DNA from: Phycisphaerales bacterium UBA7812
Lineage (GTDB): Bacteria > Planctomycetota > Phycisphaerae > Phycisphaerales > UBA1924
DNA: 34,812 nt
Direction: 5' to 3'
Assembly: GCA_002480345.1 (NCBI GenBank)
Contig: DLBY01000013.1
Location: 1-34,812 of the forward strand
The notes under the pieces were generated by a model. That model did not search any database. It had not been told where the DNA came from and was given only the letters and a program-made list of their open reading frames with translations. Below are positions 8,368-17,082 of the stretch, piece after piece; position 1 is the first letter of the stretch; the number at the start of each line of letters is the position of its first letter. Made by a program: the position numbers and the translations under genes.

Positions 8368-9870
8368 ATGACCATCCGCACGCATTCCATATTCGAAATG
8401 CTCGTCGCGCTGGGCGGCTCGGCGATCGTGTGCACGGCCGCATGGGCGCAGCCCGCCCCGGGCGAGCGCATGCGTGTGCTCTTTCCCTATTTCCAGAGCA
8501 ACGGTGAGACGGGGGTGTTCCTCGCGGTGAGCGATGACGGGCTCACCTTCGTCGATGCCAATGGGGGGCGCCCCATATTTACCCCTCCGCAATGGGACGC
8601 TTACGAGCCGGTGCAGAATCTGACGCGGGACCCCTCGATCGTCTATCACGACGGCGTCTTCCACATGGTCTGGACCAGCAACTGGGAAGGCCCGGTTTTC
8701 GGGTACGCCCATTCCACGGACCTGCTGGACTGGTCAGAACCGAAACCGGTGCGGCCGTTCCCGGGAGCCGCCAACCCTCGGAATATCTGGGCCCCGGAGA
8801 TCGACTACGACCCGGTCCGCGACGAGTTCATCGTCCTCTACAGCACGACGCTCCCCGGGGAGTTCGAAGACAACGACGGCAGCGACGACCAGCACGGAGG
8901 CGACCACCGAGTCTTCATCGTGCGAACGAAGGACTTCGAGTCGTTCACCGAGCCCGAGGTGCTGTTCGATCCTTGGATCAGCACGATCGATGCGGATCTC
9001 CACTACGACGATCGGGACACGGACTCACGCGACGACGACCGCTGGATCATGGTGTACAAGCGCGAGGTGGGTGTCCGCCGGGGGGGAAAGAACATCCGCA
9101 TCGCCTACCGAGATCCGGAATGGAAGACGCCGTGGATGTTCGTCGAGGAGCCGATCGTCGGTCCGCACACCGCGATCCGACCCCGCGAGGTCGCGGAGGG
9201 CCCCACCCTCATCCACGATCCCGAAGTCACGGGCGGACGCTGGCTTCTTTACTGGGATAGTTACGGAAACGGACACTACTCGGTCGCGGGGTCAGACGAC
9301 CTCATGTCTTGGGAAGACCTGACCGACCGGATGCACCCGCCTCGCGCCCATCCCAGGCACGGCTCGCCCTTCATCGCGCCGATCAATGCGGTCGCGGTTG
9401 CCATGCCCGATTGGCCCCCAGCCTCCGTCCGCACGCTCTCGATCGACCCGGAGGGCCCCGGAGCCGCGGAGGGCTGGTGGACCAACACCTGGGCGGGCGA
9501 AGCGGTGTTCGCGGCGGACCCCGGCGCCGGACGCACGGGCGGGCCGGCGTTGCGGGTGACCAGTCCCTCCATCGCTGATGCCGGATGGCTCCGAACGGCC
9601 TATGTCAAGCCCAACACACGGTACCGCCTGAGCGGCTGGATCCGCACGAAGGACCTCGATCCCGGAACCGGCATGGGCGCGGTGATCAGCGTGCGCGGGC
9701 GAGAGCGCATCGTGACCCCACCAATCACGGGGACCACCGCATGGACCCGGGTCGAGGTTGAGTTCACGACAGGCCGCGAAACTTCGATCGAGTTTGTCTG
9801 CCTGTTCGGGGGCTGGGGCTCATCTTCCGGGACGGCCTGGTTCGACGACCTGCGTCTCGAGGAGCGCTGA
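8368..9870 (+). CDS. Secreted GH43-like glycosidase with C-terminal carbohydrate-binding-type domain
   Basis: Secreted five-bladed beta-propeller glycosidase of 500 residues. A signal peptide runs to about residue 27 (AAWA then Q). The propeller spans about 34-350 and shows the GH43 landmarks: TRDPSI with the general-base Asp88, NIWAPEIDYDP (139-149, Glu144), IDADLHYDD (207-215), AEGPTLI with the likely acid Glu278, and HGSPFI (331-336). GH43 members cleave arabinofuranosyl, xylosyl or galactosyl links. The araBD neighbours favour arabinan or arabinogalactan side chains. Residues from about 365 to 500 form a beta-rich jelly-roll-like domain (YRLSGWIRT, GTAWFDDLRLEE), as in CBM4/9/22-type modules. 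The GH43 subfamily cannot be fixed by eye. Confidence 0.8.
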   Translation: MTIRTHSIFEMLVALGGSAIVCTAAWAQPAPGERMRVLFPYFQSNGETGVFLAVSDDGLTFVDANGGRPIFTPPQWDAYEPVQNLTRDPSIVYHDGVFHMVWTSNWEGPVFGYAHSTDLLDWSEPKPVRPFPGAANPRNIWAPEIDYDPVRDEFIVLYSTTLPGEFEDNDGSDDQHGGDHRVFIVRTKDFESFTEPEVLFDPWISTIDADLHYDDRDTDSRDDDRWIMVYKREVGVRRGGKNIRIAYRDPEWKTPWMFVEEPIVGPHTAIRPREVAEGPTLIHDPEVTGGRWLLYWDSYGNGHYSVAGSDDLMSWEDLTDRMHPPRAHPRHGSPFIAPINAVAVAMPDWPPASVRTLSIDPEGPGAAEGWWTNTWAGEAVFAADPGAGRTGGPALRVTSPSIADAGWLRTAYVKPNTRYRLSGWIRTKDLDPGTGMGAVISVRGRERIVTPPITGTTAWTRVEVEFTTGRETSIEFVCLFGGWGSSSGTAWFDDLRLEER

Positions 9871-9906
9871 CCCGAACTCGCACTGTCCCCCGGTGGAGGC
9901 TCCCGG

Positions 9907-11361
9907 ATGCGATCATCTGCGCTCCGCATCACCATGCTGATGATGATGGTCGTCTCGTGTGCGCGCATCGCGGTCAGCAGTCCCCTCGTTGTCCGTGTCG
10001 ACCCCACCGTGCGCCACCAGACCATGCACGGCTGGGGTGCCTCGGGCGCGTGGTGGGTCCGTTGGTTTGCGGATGTCCCCGAAGCGACACAAGAGGCGGC
10101 GCTGCGCCTGCTCTTCACGGATGACGGCGCAGATGGCACAACGGGCATCGGGCTCGACATCTATCGCTTCAATCTGCCGGCAGCCGCGGATGATCGTGTT
10201 GGCATCCCCACCCGAAGAACACCCGATGTCGAGACCGCCCCGTTCCAGTACGACCTCTCCCGGGACGCGGACAACATCGCGGTGCTCCGCAGGGTGCACG
10301 AACTCGGAGTCCGCCGGTTCGTACTCTTCTCGAACAGCCCCCCGGCTCGCATGACGGTGAGCGGTAGCCCGGTTGGCGGCGATGACGGCCTCCCCAACCT
10401 CCGTCCGGGCCTTGAACGAGAATTCGCCCGCTATGTCGTGGACCTCGCGGAGCGGATCATCGAGGAGGCGAATCTCGCAGATTCCGAGGTCGCGATCAGC
10501 CCGGTCAACGAACCCCAATGGGAATGGGGCGGGAAAGCCGGCCGGCGGCAGGAGGGCTGCCGCTACACGCCCGACCAGGTCACCAAGGTGCTGCGGGCAA
10601 CGGTTCTGGAGGTCCGCGAACGAGGACTCGATCTGCGCGTAGAAGGACCCGAGAGCGGGTCCTGGTCCGCGAGCCGCCCTTACGCAGAAGCGATGTTCGA
10701 CGACCCCGTGATCGCGGATCAGATCGATGCGTTCGCGCTGCACTCATACTGGTCCAACGCGGAGGACAAGCGATCGTTCGCGGGGTGGTTCTCACAGGCG
10801 TTCCCCGGGAAGGAACTCCGCATGACGGAGTACTGCCACATGGTGAACGGCGGCGACCATGGCATCCAGAGCGGACTGCATGTGGCGCGGACCATCCACG
10901 AGGACCTCGTGATCGGGAACGCGACCGAATGGACCTGGTGGCTCGCGCTCGGATCCGGCTCCTACCACGATAAGTTGCTCGTCGTCGATCGGGACAAGCA
11001 CGAACTCCGCCGCTCAGGACGCATGCTCGCACTGGGGCACTGGTCCCGATTCATCCCCCCCGGTTCGGTCCGGATCGCCGCCGAGGTGGAGGCGGACGCA
11101 GGGCACGCAGACCAGCAGCCGGTTCTCGTGACGGCATTCCATCGTGAAGACGGTCGGATCGCCTTGGTCTTGCTCAACGAGACCGAGACCGACACGCGTG
11201 TCGCATTGCGCTTCGGCGACAATGCCCCCGAGATTGCGAACTCGTACCTGACCGACGACACGCGTTCGCTGGCAGCAGTTCCCGCGGGGTCACCGGTCGT
11301 TCCCGCACGCGGCCTGCTCACGCTGGTCACAGCGCCGATCAGTGTACCGAAGGGGAAGTGA
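9907..11361 (+). CDS. Secreted GH30-family glycoside hydrolase
   Basis: Secreted clan-A hydrolase of 484 residues with an N-terminal signal segment (about 1-24). Its (beta/alpha)8 barrel is recognisable from MHGWGASGAWW (40-50), the IYRFNLPAAADD strand, FSNSPPARMT (141-150), SPVNEPQWEW with acid/base Glu202, and RMTEYC with nucleophile Glu308. The C-terminal part (about 380-480) is the side beta-domain usual for GH30 (IALVLLNETETDTRVALRF). The motif set resembles endo-beta-1,6-galactanases and related GH30 enzymes, which attack arabinogalactan side chains. ATG 9907 has GTGGAGG about 9 bases upstream and lies 36 bases after the GH43 gene, so they form one transcription unit. The specificity is inferred. 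Confidence 0.85.
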   Translation: MRSSALRITMLMMMVVSCARIAVSSPLVVRVDPTVRHQTMHGWGASGAWWVRWFADVPEATQEAALRLLFTDDGADGTTGIGLDIYRFNLPAAADDRVGIPTRRTPDVETAPFQYDLSRDADNIAVLRRVHELGVRRFVLFSNSPPARMTVSGSPVGGDDGLPNLRPGLEREFARYVVDLAERIIEEANLADSEVAISPVNEPQWEWGGKAGRRQEGCRYTPDQVTKVLRATVLEVRERGLDLRVEGPESGSWSASRPYAEAMFDDPVIADQIDAFALHSYWSNAEDKRSFAGWFSQAFPGKELRMTEYCHMVNGGDHGIQSGLHVARTIHEDLVIGNATEWTWWLALGSGSYHDKLLVVDRDKHELRRSGRMLALGHWSRFIPPGSVRIAAEVEADAGHADQQPVLVTAFHREDGRIALVLLNETETDTRVALRFGDNAPEIANSYLTDDTRSLAAVPAGSPVVPARGLLTLVTAPISVPKGK

Positions 11362-11378
11362 GCGTCTCAGCCCCTCCC

Positions 11379-12161
11379 TCACGCAAGCCGCTCGATCATC
11401 TGAGCATGCAGCGCCCCGTTGGTCGCCAGCACGGTCGACGGTTCCGGACAAAGAAGCGCACCGGAATAGTCCGTCACCCTGCCGCCCGCTTCCTCGACAA
11501 TCAGGCAACCCGCCGCAAAATCCCAAGGCGACAGGTGGTGCTCGAAGAACGCCCCGTAGCAGCCCGCCGCGACGCCGCAGAGATCGAGCGCCGCGGCTCC
11601 GAATCGGCGCACACCATGCACACCCGTGCTGAACAGCGATTCGATCTGCGCGAGTGTCCGCCTCATGGATTCGCCGCGATCGTAGTAGAACCCGGTCGCC
11701 ACGAGGCTCTCTCGAAGGGTCTGAGCAGCGGACACGCGGAGGCGCCTCCCGTTGCAGAACGCTCCCCCGCCGCGCGTCGCGGTGAACAGCTCGTTGGAAA
11801 CGGGATTGAGAACGGCCGCGTGGAGCGGGACGCCGTTCTCCCAGTAAGCGACCGACACCGCGAAGTGACCCAAGCCGTGCGCGAAATTGTTCGTGCCGTC
11901 GAGCGGGTCGACGATCCAGAGCCGCTCCGAGGCATCGGTTCCCGCGAGGCTCTCCTCCGACAGGATCGCGTCCTCCGGGAAGACCGAGCGGATCATCCCG
12001 ACGATCGCTTCCTCAGACGCGAGATCGGCCTTTGAAACAAGGCTCCCGTCGCCTTTGGAAGTGACACCCGCGTCACCGCGGAAGAACCGCATCACGGCAC
12101 GCCCGCCGGCATGCGCGATCTCCGCGATCTGATCCAGCCTTGCATCCGGGACGCTCGTCAT
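11379..12161 (-). CDS. Inositol-monophosphatase-family sugar or inositol phosphatase
   Basis: Mg2+-dependent phosphatase of the IMPase/FBPase-like superfamily, 260 residues. Metal-site motifs are intact: KGDGSLVSKAD (36-46), SEES with Glu70, the DPLDGTNNF block (85-93) and SPWDFAAGCLIVEEAGG near the C-terminus. I chose ATG 12161 because GGAGGGAGG lies about 6-14 bases upstream. The open frame runs 21 residues further but without such support. It lies 93 bases downstream of yjfF in the same direction and may be the last gene of the transporter operon. The substrate could be inositol phosphate, fructose-1,6-bisphosphate or another sugar phosphate. Sequence reading alone does not decide. Confidence 0.85.
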   Translation of the reverse strand: MTSVPDARLDQIAEIAHAGGRAVMRFFRGDAGVTSKGDGSLVSKADLASEEAIVGMIRSVFPEDAILSEESLAGTDASERLWIVDPLDGTNNFAHGLGHFAVSVAYWENGVPLHAAVLNPVSNELFTATRGGGAFCNGRRLRVSAAQTLRESLVATGFYYDRGESMRRTLAQIESLFSTGVHGVRRFGAAALDLCGVAAGCYGAFFEHHLSPWDFAAGCLIVEEAGGRVTDYSGALLCPEPSTVLATNGALHAQMIERLA

Positions 12162-12254
12162 CTCGACCCTCCCTCCGGGGCGTTCGGCCTTGGGCGCTCG
12201 CTCGGTCTCAGAAGGCCTCGGCAATCCGATCGGAGACTCGGGGGCGTCCCGCGA

Positions 12255-13280
12255 TTATTTCCCCCGTTTGCCGGCGACACCCGTGAGCAGCGACTGCAGG
12301 GCGATGAACAGAAACAGCAGGACGCCCGCGGAGATATTGGTCCACCAAGAGCTCAGCGTGCCCTCGTTGTCGATGATCAGCCGGATCAGTCCCAGAATCA
12401 GCATCCCGAGCAGCGTCCCGAACACGAACCCTGTCCCGCCTGTCAGGAGCGTGCCCCCGATCACGACGGCCGCGATCGCATCGAGCTCATAGCCCACATA
12501 TTCAGCGGGTGACCCGGCGCCGGTGTCGATGGTCGCGACGACTCCTGCCAGCGCCCCCATGACCCCTCCCAGCGCGTACACGCCGATCTTGACCCGGGCG
12601 ATGTTCACGCCCATCAGGCGGGCGGAGGCCTCGTCGCCGCCAACGGCGTACACATCCCGGCACACCGGAACAAACCGTGCGGCAAGCACCGCGATCGCGA
12701 AACTCGCGAGCAGCACGAGGACGATCAGCGGCAGATCGAAACGGTCGCCGAGCGGGATCGCGATGTCCTGAAGCCTCCCGATCATCGGGTGATCCGCGGT
12801 CACACTCTGCGGGTGCACCGCGAAGGCAAGGCCCCGCGCAAGGAACATGCCCGCGAGCGTCACCAGAAAAGGCGGGAGCGCGAACCAGTGGATCAGCGCG
12901 CCCTGCGCCGCGCCGAACGCGAGACCAAGGAAGACCACCAGGGGGAGAACCAGAGCGGGGTGCAGGCCGGGCCCGGCGACCCCCGGCGCGATCTCCTCCG
13001 CGACGAGCTTGGCGGTCATCGTAGAAGCGAGCGCGATCACCGCCCCGACGGAGAGATCGATGCCCTTCGACAGGATGACGAAAGTCGAGCCAATCGCGGC
13101 GATGCCGATCACCGCGCCGCCTCGAAACAGACTGATGATGTTGTACAACGATGCAAAGTTGCGGTCCGCGTGACGGATCGCTCCGAACGAGAACATCAAC
13201 ACGAGGACCGCGAGCGTTGCGATGATCGGGATGTGCTCCCGCCCCGGCGTCACCCGGCGGAGAAGGTCCTTGCCGCTCAT
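12255..13280 (-). CDS. yjfF: Sugar ABC transporter permease, YjfF-like
   Basis: Second permease of a YtfQRT-YjfF type furanose ABC importer, 341 residues. The start is ATG 13280, which overlaps the upstream permease stop (ATGA, 13277-13280). The longer open frame to 13613 is only a shadow of that gene. RbsC/AraH-family features are GIAAIGSTFVILSKGIDLSVGAVIALAS (segment 2-3), FLVTLAGMFLARGLAF, the DVYAVGGDEASARLMGVN cytoplasmic loop that contacts the ATPase, and LDAIAAVVIGGTLLTGG. YjfF is the smaller of the two permeases in the E. coli galactofuranose system, matching the gene order here. Eight or more membrane segments are visible. Confidence 0.88.
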   Translation of the reverse strand: MSGKDLLRRVTPGREHIPIIATLAVLVLMFSFGAIRHADRNFASLYNIISLFRGGAVIGIAAIGSTFVILSKGIDLSVGAVIALASTMTAKLVAEEIAPGVAGPGLHPALVLPLVVFLGLAFGAAQGALIHWFALPPFLVTLAGMFLARGLAFAVHPQSVTADHPMIGRLQDIAIPLGDRFDLPLIVLVLLASFAIAVLAARFVPVCRDVYAVGGDEASARLMGVNIARVKIGVYALGGVMGALAGVVATIDTGAGSPAEYVGYELDAIAAVVIGGTLLTGGTGFVFGTLLGMLILGLIRLIIDNEGTLSSWWTNISAGVLLFLFIALQSLLTGVAGKRGK

Positions 13281-14383
13281 GCCTTGCCCCCCACACGCAC
13301 GCCGGGACGGACAACGCCCCACGCCTTCCGCCGGAACTCGGGCGATTGCAGCAGGCACACCGCGACGATCACGAGCGCTTTGGGGATCAGCGCGATCTCG
13401 GGGCGGACCTCCTGGGCGTACATGGTGTTGGTCAGGGTCTGTATGAGCAGGGCCCCGACGATCGAGCCCACGAGAAAGAACCGACCGCCTGTGAGCGCCG
13501 TCCCCCCCACGACGACCGCGAAGATCGCATCGAGCTCGGCGTACAGCCCGATCTGGTTCGCGTTCGCAGAGCTCACATTGCTCGACTCGATCAACCCCGC
13601 GATCCCCGCACACAGACCCGAAACCATGTAGACCATGAACCGGATCGCGCGCACGGGAACCCCGCTCGAGCGGCTCGCGGTGTCATTATCCCCCACCGCT
13701 TCGATCATCAACCCGAGCGCCGTCAGCCGGGTCAGCCCGATCGCGAGGAACGCGACCAGCGCGACGATGATCACCGAGAAGGGAACCCCGAGAATCGTGC
13801 CTTTCCCGAGAAACTCCAGTGCCGGGAGGTCGTAGGTAAAGATCCGGCCGTTCGAGACAAGCTGGGCAACCCCCCGCCCCGCGACCATCAGGACGAGCGT
13901 CGCGATGATGGGCTGAATCTTGAAGATCGACACCAACGCGCCGTTCCACACACCGGCCAGCACCGATGCGACCAGCGATGCGGCGATCACGACACCGATC
14001 CACGCGATTGTCCGATCGGCGAGCATCGCATTTGCCCATCCGCCCAGGTTCGCCTCGTTCCATTCCGGCGTGACCATCGATGCGCTGAGCACCGCCGCGA
14101 TCGCCATGATCGCACCGACCGAGAGATCGACGCCGCCCGTTGCGATCACGAGGGTCATCCCGACCGCGAGGAGCATGACCGACGAGCCGTCCCGGAAGAT
14201 GTCGATCAGGTACCCGGACAGCCGCCCTTCAACGACGCTGATCGAGAGGTACCCAGGGGTAAAGAGCACATTGAAAATAACGAGCAGCGCGAGCGCCGCC
14301 ACGGGCCAGATCAGCGCTTGCATCACCGGGCCCCCGTGCCAGGCGACGGGCTTCCCCCGCCGACCTTCCGATCGATCAGCCAT
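13277..14383 (-). CDS. ytfT: Sugar ABC transporter permease, YtfT-like
   Basis: First permease of the importer, 368 residues, RbsC/AraH family. Key segments are YLIDIFRDGSSVMLLAVGMTLVIATGGVDLSVGAIMAIAA, PIIATLVLMVAGRGVAQLVSNG, a conserved cytoplasmic EAVGDNDTASRSSGV loop, ANQIGLYAELDAIFAVVVGGTALTGGRF and a C-terminal TLTNTMYAQEV. The N-terminus carries about 20 charged residues before the first membrane helix. Its start overlaps the ATPase stop by 8 bases and its stop overlaps yjfF by 4, so stoichiometric co-translation is likely. Having two distinct permeases rather than one homodimer distinguishes this system from AraH, XylH and RbsC. Confidence 0.88.
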   Translation of the reverse strand: MADRSEGRRGKPVAWHGGPVMQALIWPVAALALLVIFNVLFTPGYLSISVVEGRLSGYLIDIFRDGSSVMLLAVGMTLVIATGGVDLSVGAIMAIAAVLSASMVTPEWNEANLGGWANAMLADRTIAWIGVVIAASLVASVLAGVWNGALVSIFKIQPIIATLVLMVAGRGVAQLVSNGRIFTYDLPALEFLGKGTILGVPFSVIIVALVAFLAIGLTRLTALGLMIEAVGDNDTASRSSGVPVRAIRFMVYMVSGLCAGIAGLIESSNVSSANANQIGLYAELDAIFAVVVGGTALTGGRFFLVGSIVGALLIQTLTNTMYAQEVRPEIALIPKALVIVAVCLLQSPEFRRKAWGVVRPGVRVGGKA

Positions 14384-15929
14384 GGTCGATCTCCACCCCG
14401 TCGTCCCGCGCGATCATCGACATGATCGCGTGCTCGGTGATCGATTCACCCTCAAGGATTCCGACCTGTCGGCGGTCTCGGAGCACCACCACACGCTGGC
14501 TGACCCGGACCACCTCTTCGAGCTCGGCGCTGATGAACACAACACTCACCCCCTTTTCCGCGAGGTCGAGGATGAGTGATTCGATCTCCCCTTTCGCCCC
14601 GACATCGATGCCGCGCGTCGGCTCGTCGAGAATGACCAGCCTCGGCTCCGTCGCGAGCCACCTCGCAAGCAAGACCTTCTGCTGATTCCCTCCCGAAAGC
14701 GTCCCGACCGCCTGCTCCCGCCCCGAGACCTTGATGTTCAAGAGTGCGATGAACCGGTCCGCCAGATCGCGCTGCTGCGCACCCGAGAGCTTGCGCCAGA
14801 TCCCCTTGCTCGACTGGAGCGCGAGCACGATGTTGTCCCGGACCGAGAGCGTCGGGATGATCCCCGCCGCCTTGCGGTCATCGGGTGTCATCGCGAATCC
14901 CAGCCGCATCGCCTCTCGCGGCGAGCCCGGGCGGCGAGCATCGCCGTCGATCCGGATCGAGCCCGACTCGGCCTGGTCGGCGCCGAACATCAGCCGCGCG
15001 GTTTCGGTCCGCCCGGATCCGAGCAGGCCCGCGAGCCCGACCGTTTCGCCCTTGCCGATCTCGAAGGTCACGGGACCGACACGCCCCCTCTTTCCGAGCC
15101 CTTCGACCCGAGCGAGGGATTCCGATTCTGCTCGCGTCCGATGTCTCGCACGCACCTCCGCCTCCCGGACCCGGAGCGCCTCGGGGTCTTTCCCGACCAT
15201 CCGCCCGATGAGCTCGATGCGGGGCAACTCCGCCGTGGGCGCCTCCGTCACGAACGCGCCGTTCCGGAAAACCGTGATCCGATCGCTGATGCGGTACACC
15301 TGGTCCATGAAGTGCGTGACGAAGAGGATCGCGAGTCCCTCACTCCGGAGCCGGTCCATCAACGCGAGCAGGCGATCGACCTCCGACTCGTCCAGGCTCG
15401 ATGTCGGCTCATCCAGGATCAGCAGCTTGGCATCAGAATCCAGCGCCCGCGCGATCGCCACCATCTGCTGAATCGCGATCGAATGTTCATCGAGCCGCCG
15501 GGTGACACTCAGTTCGAGACCGAGCCGGAACAGCGCACGCTCGGCCCGCCGGTGCGCGTTGCGCCAATCGATCGCCCCGAATCGCCTCGGGAAACGCCCG
15601 AGGCACAAGTTTTCAGCGACCGAGAGCGTCGGAACCAGGTTCACCTCCTGGTACACGGTGCTGACCCCCAGCGACTCCGCATCGCGCGGTGACGACGGCG
15701 AGATCATCGCGCCGTCCAGTTCGATGGTGCCCGCATCGGGCGTGTGCACTCCGGTGAGCACCTTGATCAGCGTGCTCTTTCCCGCCCCGTTCTCGCCCAT
15801 GAGCGCGTGGACCTCGCCGCGGCGGAGCGTCAGGCGCGCGCCATCGAGGGCCCGGACCCCCGGGAAGGTCTTCACGACGCCGCTCACCCGGAGCAGCACC
15901 TCGTTCTGTTCCGATACAGGTTCGCTCAT
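14376..15929 (-). CDS. ytfR: Sugar ABC transporter ATP-binding protein, YtfR-like (duplicated ATPase)
   Basis: Fused double ATPase of the carbohydrate-uptake-type 2 family, 517 residues from ATG 15929. The N-terminal half has an intact Walker A GENGAGKST (45-53) and a Walker B LLILDEPTSSLDE. The C-terminal half has degenerate Walker A (AGLLGSGRTE), a good signature LSGGNQQK (411-418) and LVILDEPTRGIDVGAK. This intact-plus-degenerate layout is usual for RbsA, AraG and YtfR. GTG 15950 in the same frame is an alternative start that would add 7 residues. Neither start has an obvious ribosome-binding site, and the ytfQ stop lies 6 bases before the GTG, so reinitiation is possible. Confidence 0.9.
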   Translation of the reverse strand: MSEPVSEQNEVLLRVSGVVKTFPGVRALDGARLTLRRGEVHALMGENGAGKSTLIKVLTGVHTPDAGTIELDGAMISPSSPRDAESLGVSTVYQEVNLVPTLSVAENLCLGRFPRRFGAIDWRNAHRRAERALFRLGLELSVTRRLDEHSIAIQQMVAIARALDSDAKLLILDEPTSSLDESEVDRLLALMDRLRSEGLAILFVTHFMDQVYRISDRITVFRNGAFVTEAPTAELPRIELIGRMVGKDPEALRVREAEVRARHRTRAESESLARVEGLGKRGRVGPVTFEIGKGETVGLAGLLGSGRTETARLMFGADQAESGSIRIDGDARRPGSPREAMRLGFAMTPDDRKAAGIIPTLSVRDNIVLALQSSKGIWRKLSGAQQRDLADRFIALLNIKVSGREQAVGTLSGGNQQKVLLARWLATEPRLVILDEPTRGIDVGAKGEIESLILDLAEKGVSVVFISAELEEVVRVSQRVVVLRDRRQVGILEGESITEHAIMSMIARDDGVEIDHG

Positions 15930-15956
15930 GGGCGATCGACGACTGTACACCGAGAA

Positions 15957-16976
15957 TCAATATTGCCGGCTATCGATCAGTTCCGCCGCCTCCGAAGCCG
16001 TGAACACGCCCTCTTCGACCTTGACGCGTTTGGGCACGGACTCCCCCGCAGCGACCTTCTCGATGATGTCGAAAAGCTGAGGACCGATGAGCGGATTGCA
16101 TTCGACGGTGCAGTTCAGATCGCCGTCGATCATCGCCTGGAACGCCTGCTTGACGGCATCGATCGAGACGATCTTGATGTCCTCGCCCGGGTCCTTGCCC
16201 GCTTCTTTGATCGCCTGGATGGCGCCGATCGCCATATCGTCGTTGTGCGCATAGAGGGCGGTCACGCTGTCCGCGTCCGGGCTCTTGAGGAACGCCTGGA
16301 ACGCCTGCTTGCCCTCCGTGCGGGTGAAGTTCCCCGATTGGCTCCACACGATCTCCACGCGGTCGTGGTTCTCGATGACCGCGCGGAAGCCCGCGGCGCG
16401 ATCGAGGGCGGGAGCGGAGCCCGGGGTCCCCTGGAGCTCCGCGACGCGGACCTCGCCCTCGGTGTTGTCCACCAGCCACTGCGCGGCGCGGCGGCCTTCC
16501 TCCTCGAAGTCCGACCCGATGAACGAGACATAGAGCGAGTCGTCGGAGACCTCCACAGCCCGATCCGAGAGCACCACCGGAATCCCCGCCCGCTTCGCTT
16601 CCTCGAGCACCTGCTCGAAGCCCGTCTCGACAACGGGAGAGAACGCGATCACATCAACGCCCTGCGCGATGAACGAGCGGATCGCCTTGATCTGGTTCTC
16701 TTTCTTCTGCTGTGCATCGCTGAACCGCAGATCGATCCCACGCTTCGCCGCCTCGTCGCGGATCGACTGCGTGTTCGCGCGCCTCCAGTCCGACTCAGCC
16801 CCGATCTGGCTGAAGCCCACAACCAGCGACGCCGAGGACCCGTCATTCGGTTCCGCCGAGCCATCGCAAGCGACGAGCCCGATCGAAACAACCAGGAGGG
16901 CCAGCAGCGCCGTCGCGCGGGAGAACGCGAGGGAAAGGGGGATACCGGCACGATCTCGTCGACTCACGGTCTTCAT
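15957..16976 (-). CDS. ytfQ: Periplasmic furanose-sugar-binding lipoprotein, YtfQ-like
   Basis: Substrate receptor of the importer, 339 residues. From ATG 16976 (GAGAGGAGT about 8 bases upstream) it has an N-terminal signal ending in the lipobox LVAC (Cys37), followed by Asp. It is therefore a lipoprotein, whereas E. coli YtfQ is a soluble periplasmic protein. The mature part matches YtfQ closely: VVGFSQIGAESDWRRA, QQKKENQIKAIRSFIAQGVD, VELQGT-like VAELQGTPGSA, SQSGNFTRTEGKQAF and YAHNDDMAIGAIQAIKEAGKDPG. E. coli YtfQ binds galactofuranose and related furanoses. The neighbouring arabinan and galactan enzymes make arabinofuranose or galactofuranose plausible here. Confidence 0.92.
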   Translation of the reverse strand: MKTVSRRDRAGIPLSLAFSRATALLALLVVSIGLVACDGSAEPNDGSSASLVVGFSQIGAESDWRRANTQSIRDEAAKRGIDLRFSDAQQKKENQIKAIRSFIAQGVDVIAFSPVVETGFEQVLEEAKRAGIPVVLSDRAVEVSDDSLYVSFIGSDFEEEGRRAAQWLVDNTEGEVRVAELQGTPGSAPALDRAAGFRAVIENHDRVEIVWSQSGNFTRTEGKQAFQAFLKSPDADSVTALYAHNDDMAIGAIQAIKEAGKDPGEDIKIVSIDAVKQAFQAMIDGDLNCTVECNPLIGPQLFDIIEKVAAGESVPKRVKVEEGVFTASEAAELIDSRQY

Positions 16977-17040
16977 AGCGGCGGACTCCTCTCGCAACCA
17001 CCGGACAGTGCACAGCTCGCACGGCGGCGCGGCCGATCTC

Positions 17041-17063
17041 ATGATAGTCAAAAGAAACCGGTT
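17041..17063 (-). promoter_or_regulatory. Candidate regulated promoter of the ytfQ transporter operon
   Basis: In the 106-base gap between the regulator and ytfQ, the - strand carries TATCAT (17041-17046), a five-of-six match to the -10 consensus. No acceptable -35 lies 16-18 bases upstream. Instead the spacer holds the perfect palindrome AACCGGTT (17056-17063). A good -10 without a -35 is what an activator-dependent promoter looks like, and an AraC-family activator gene is immediately upstream. The predicted start near 17034 gives a leader of about 57 bases before the ribosome-binding site. The assignment rests on consensus reading. Confidence 0.35.
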
Positions 17064-17082
17064 GCGTTGCTTATTTTTGCTG

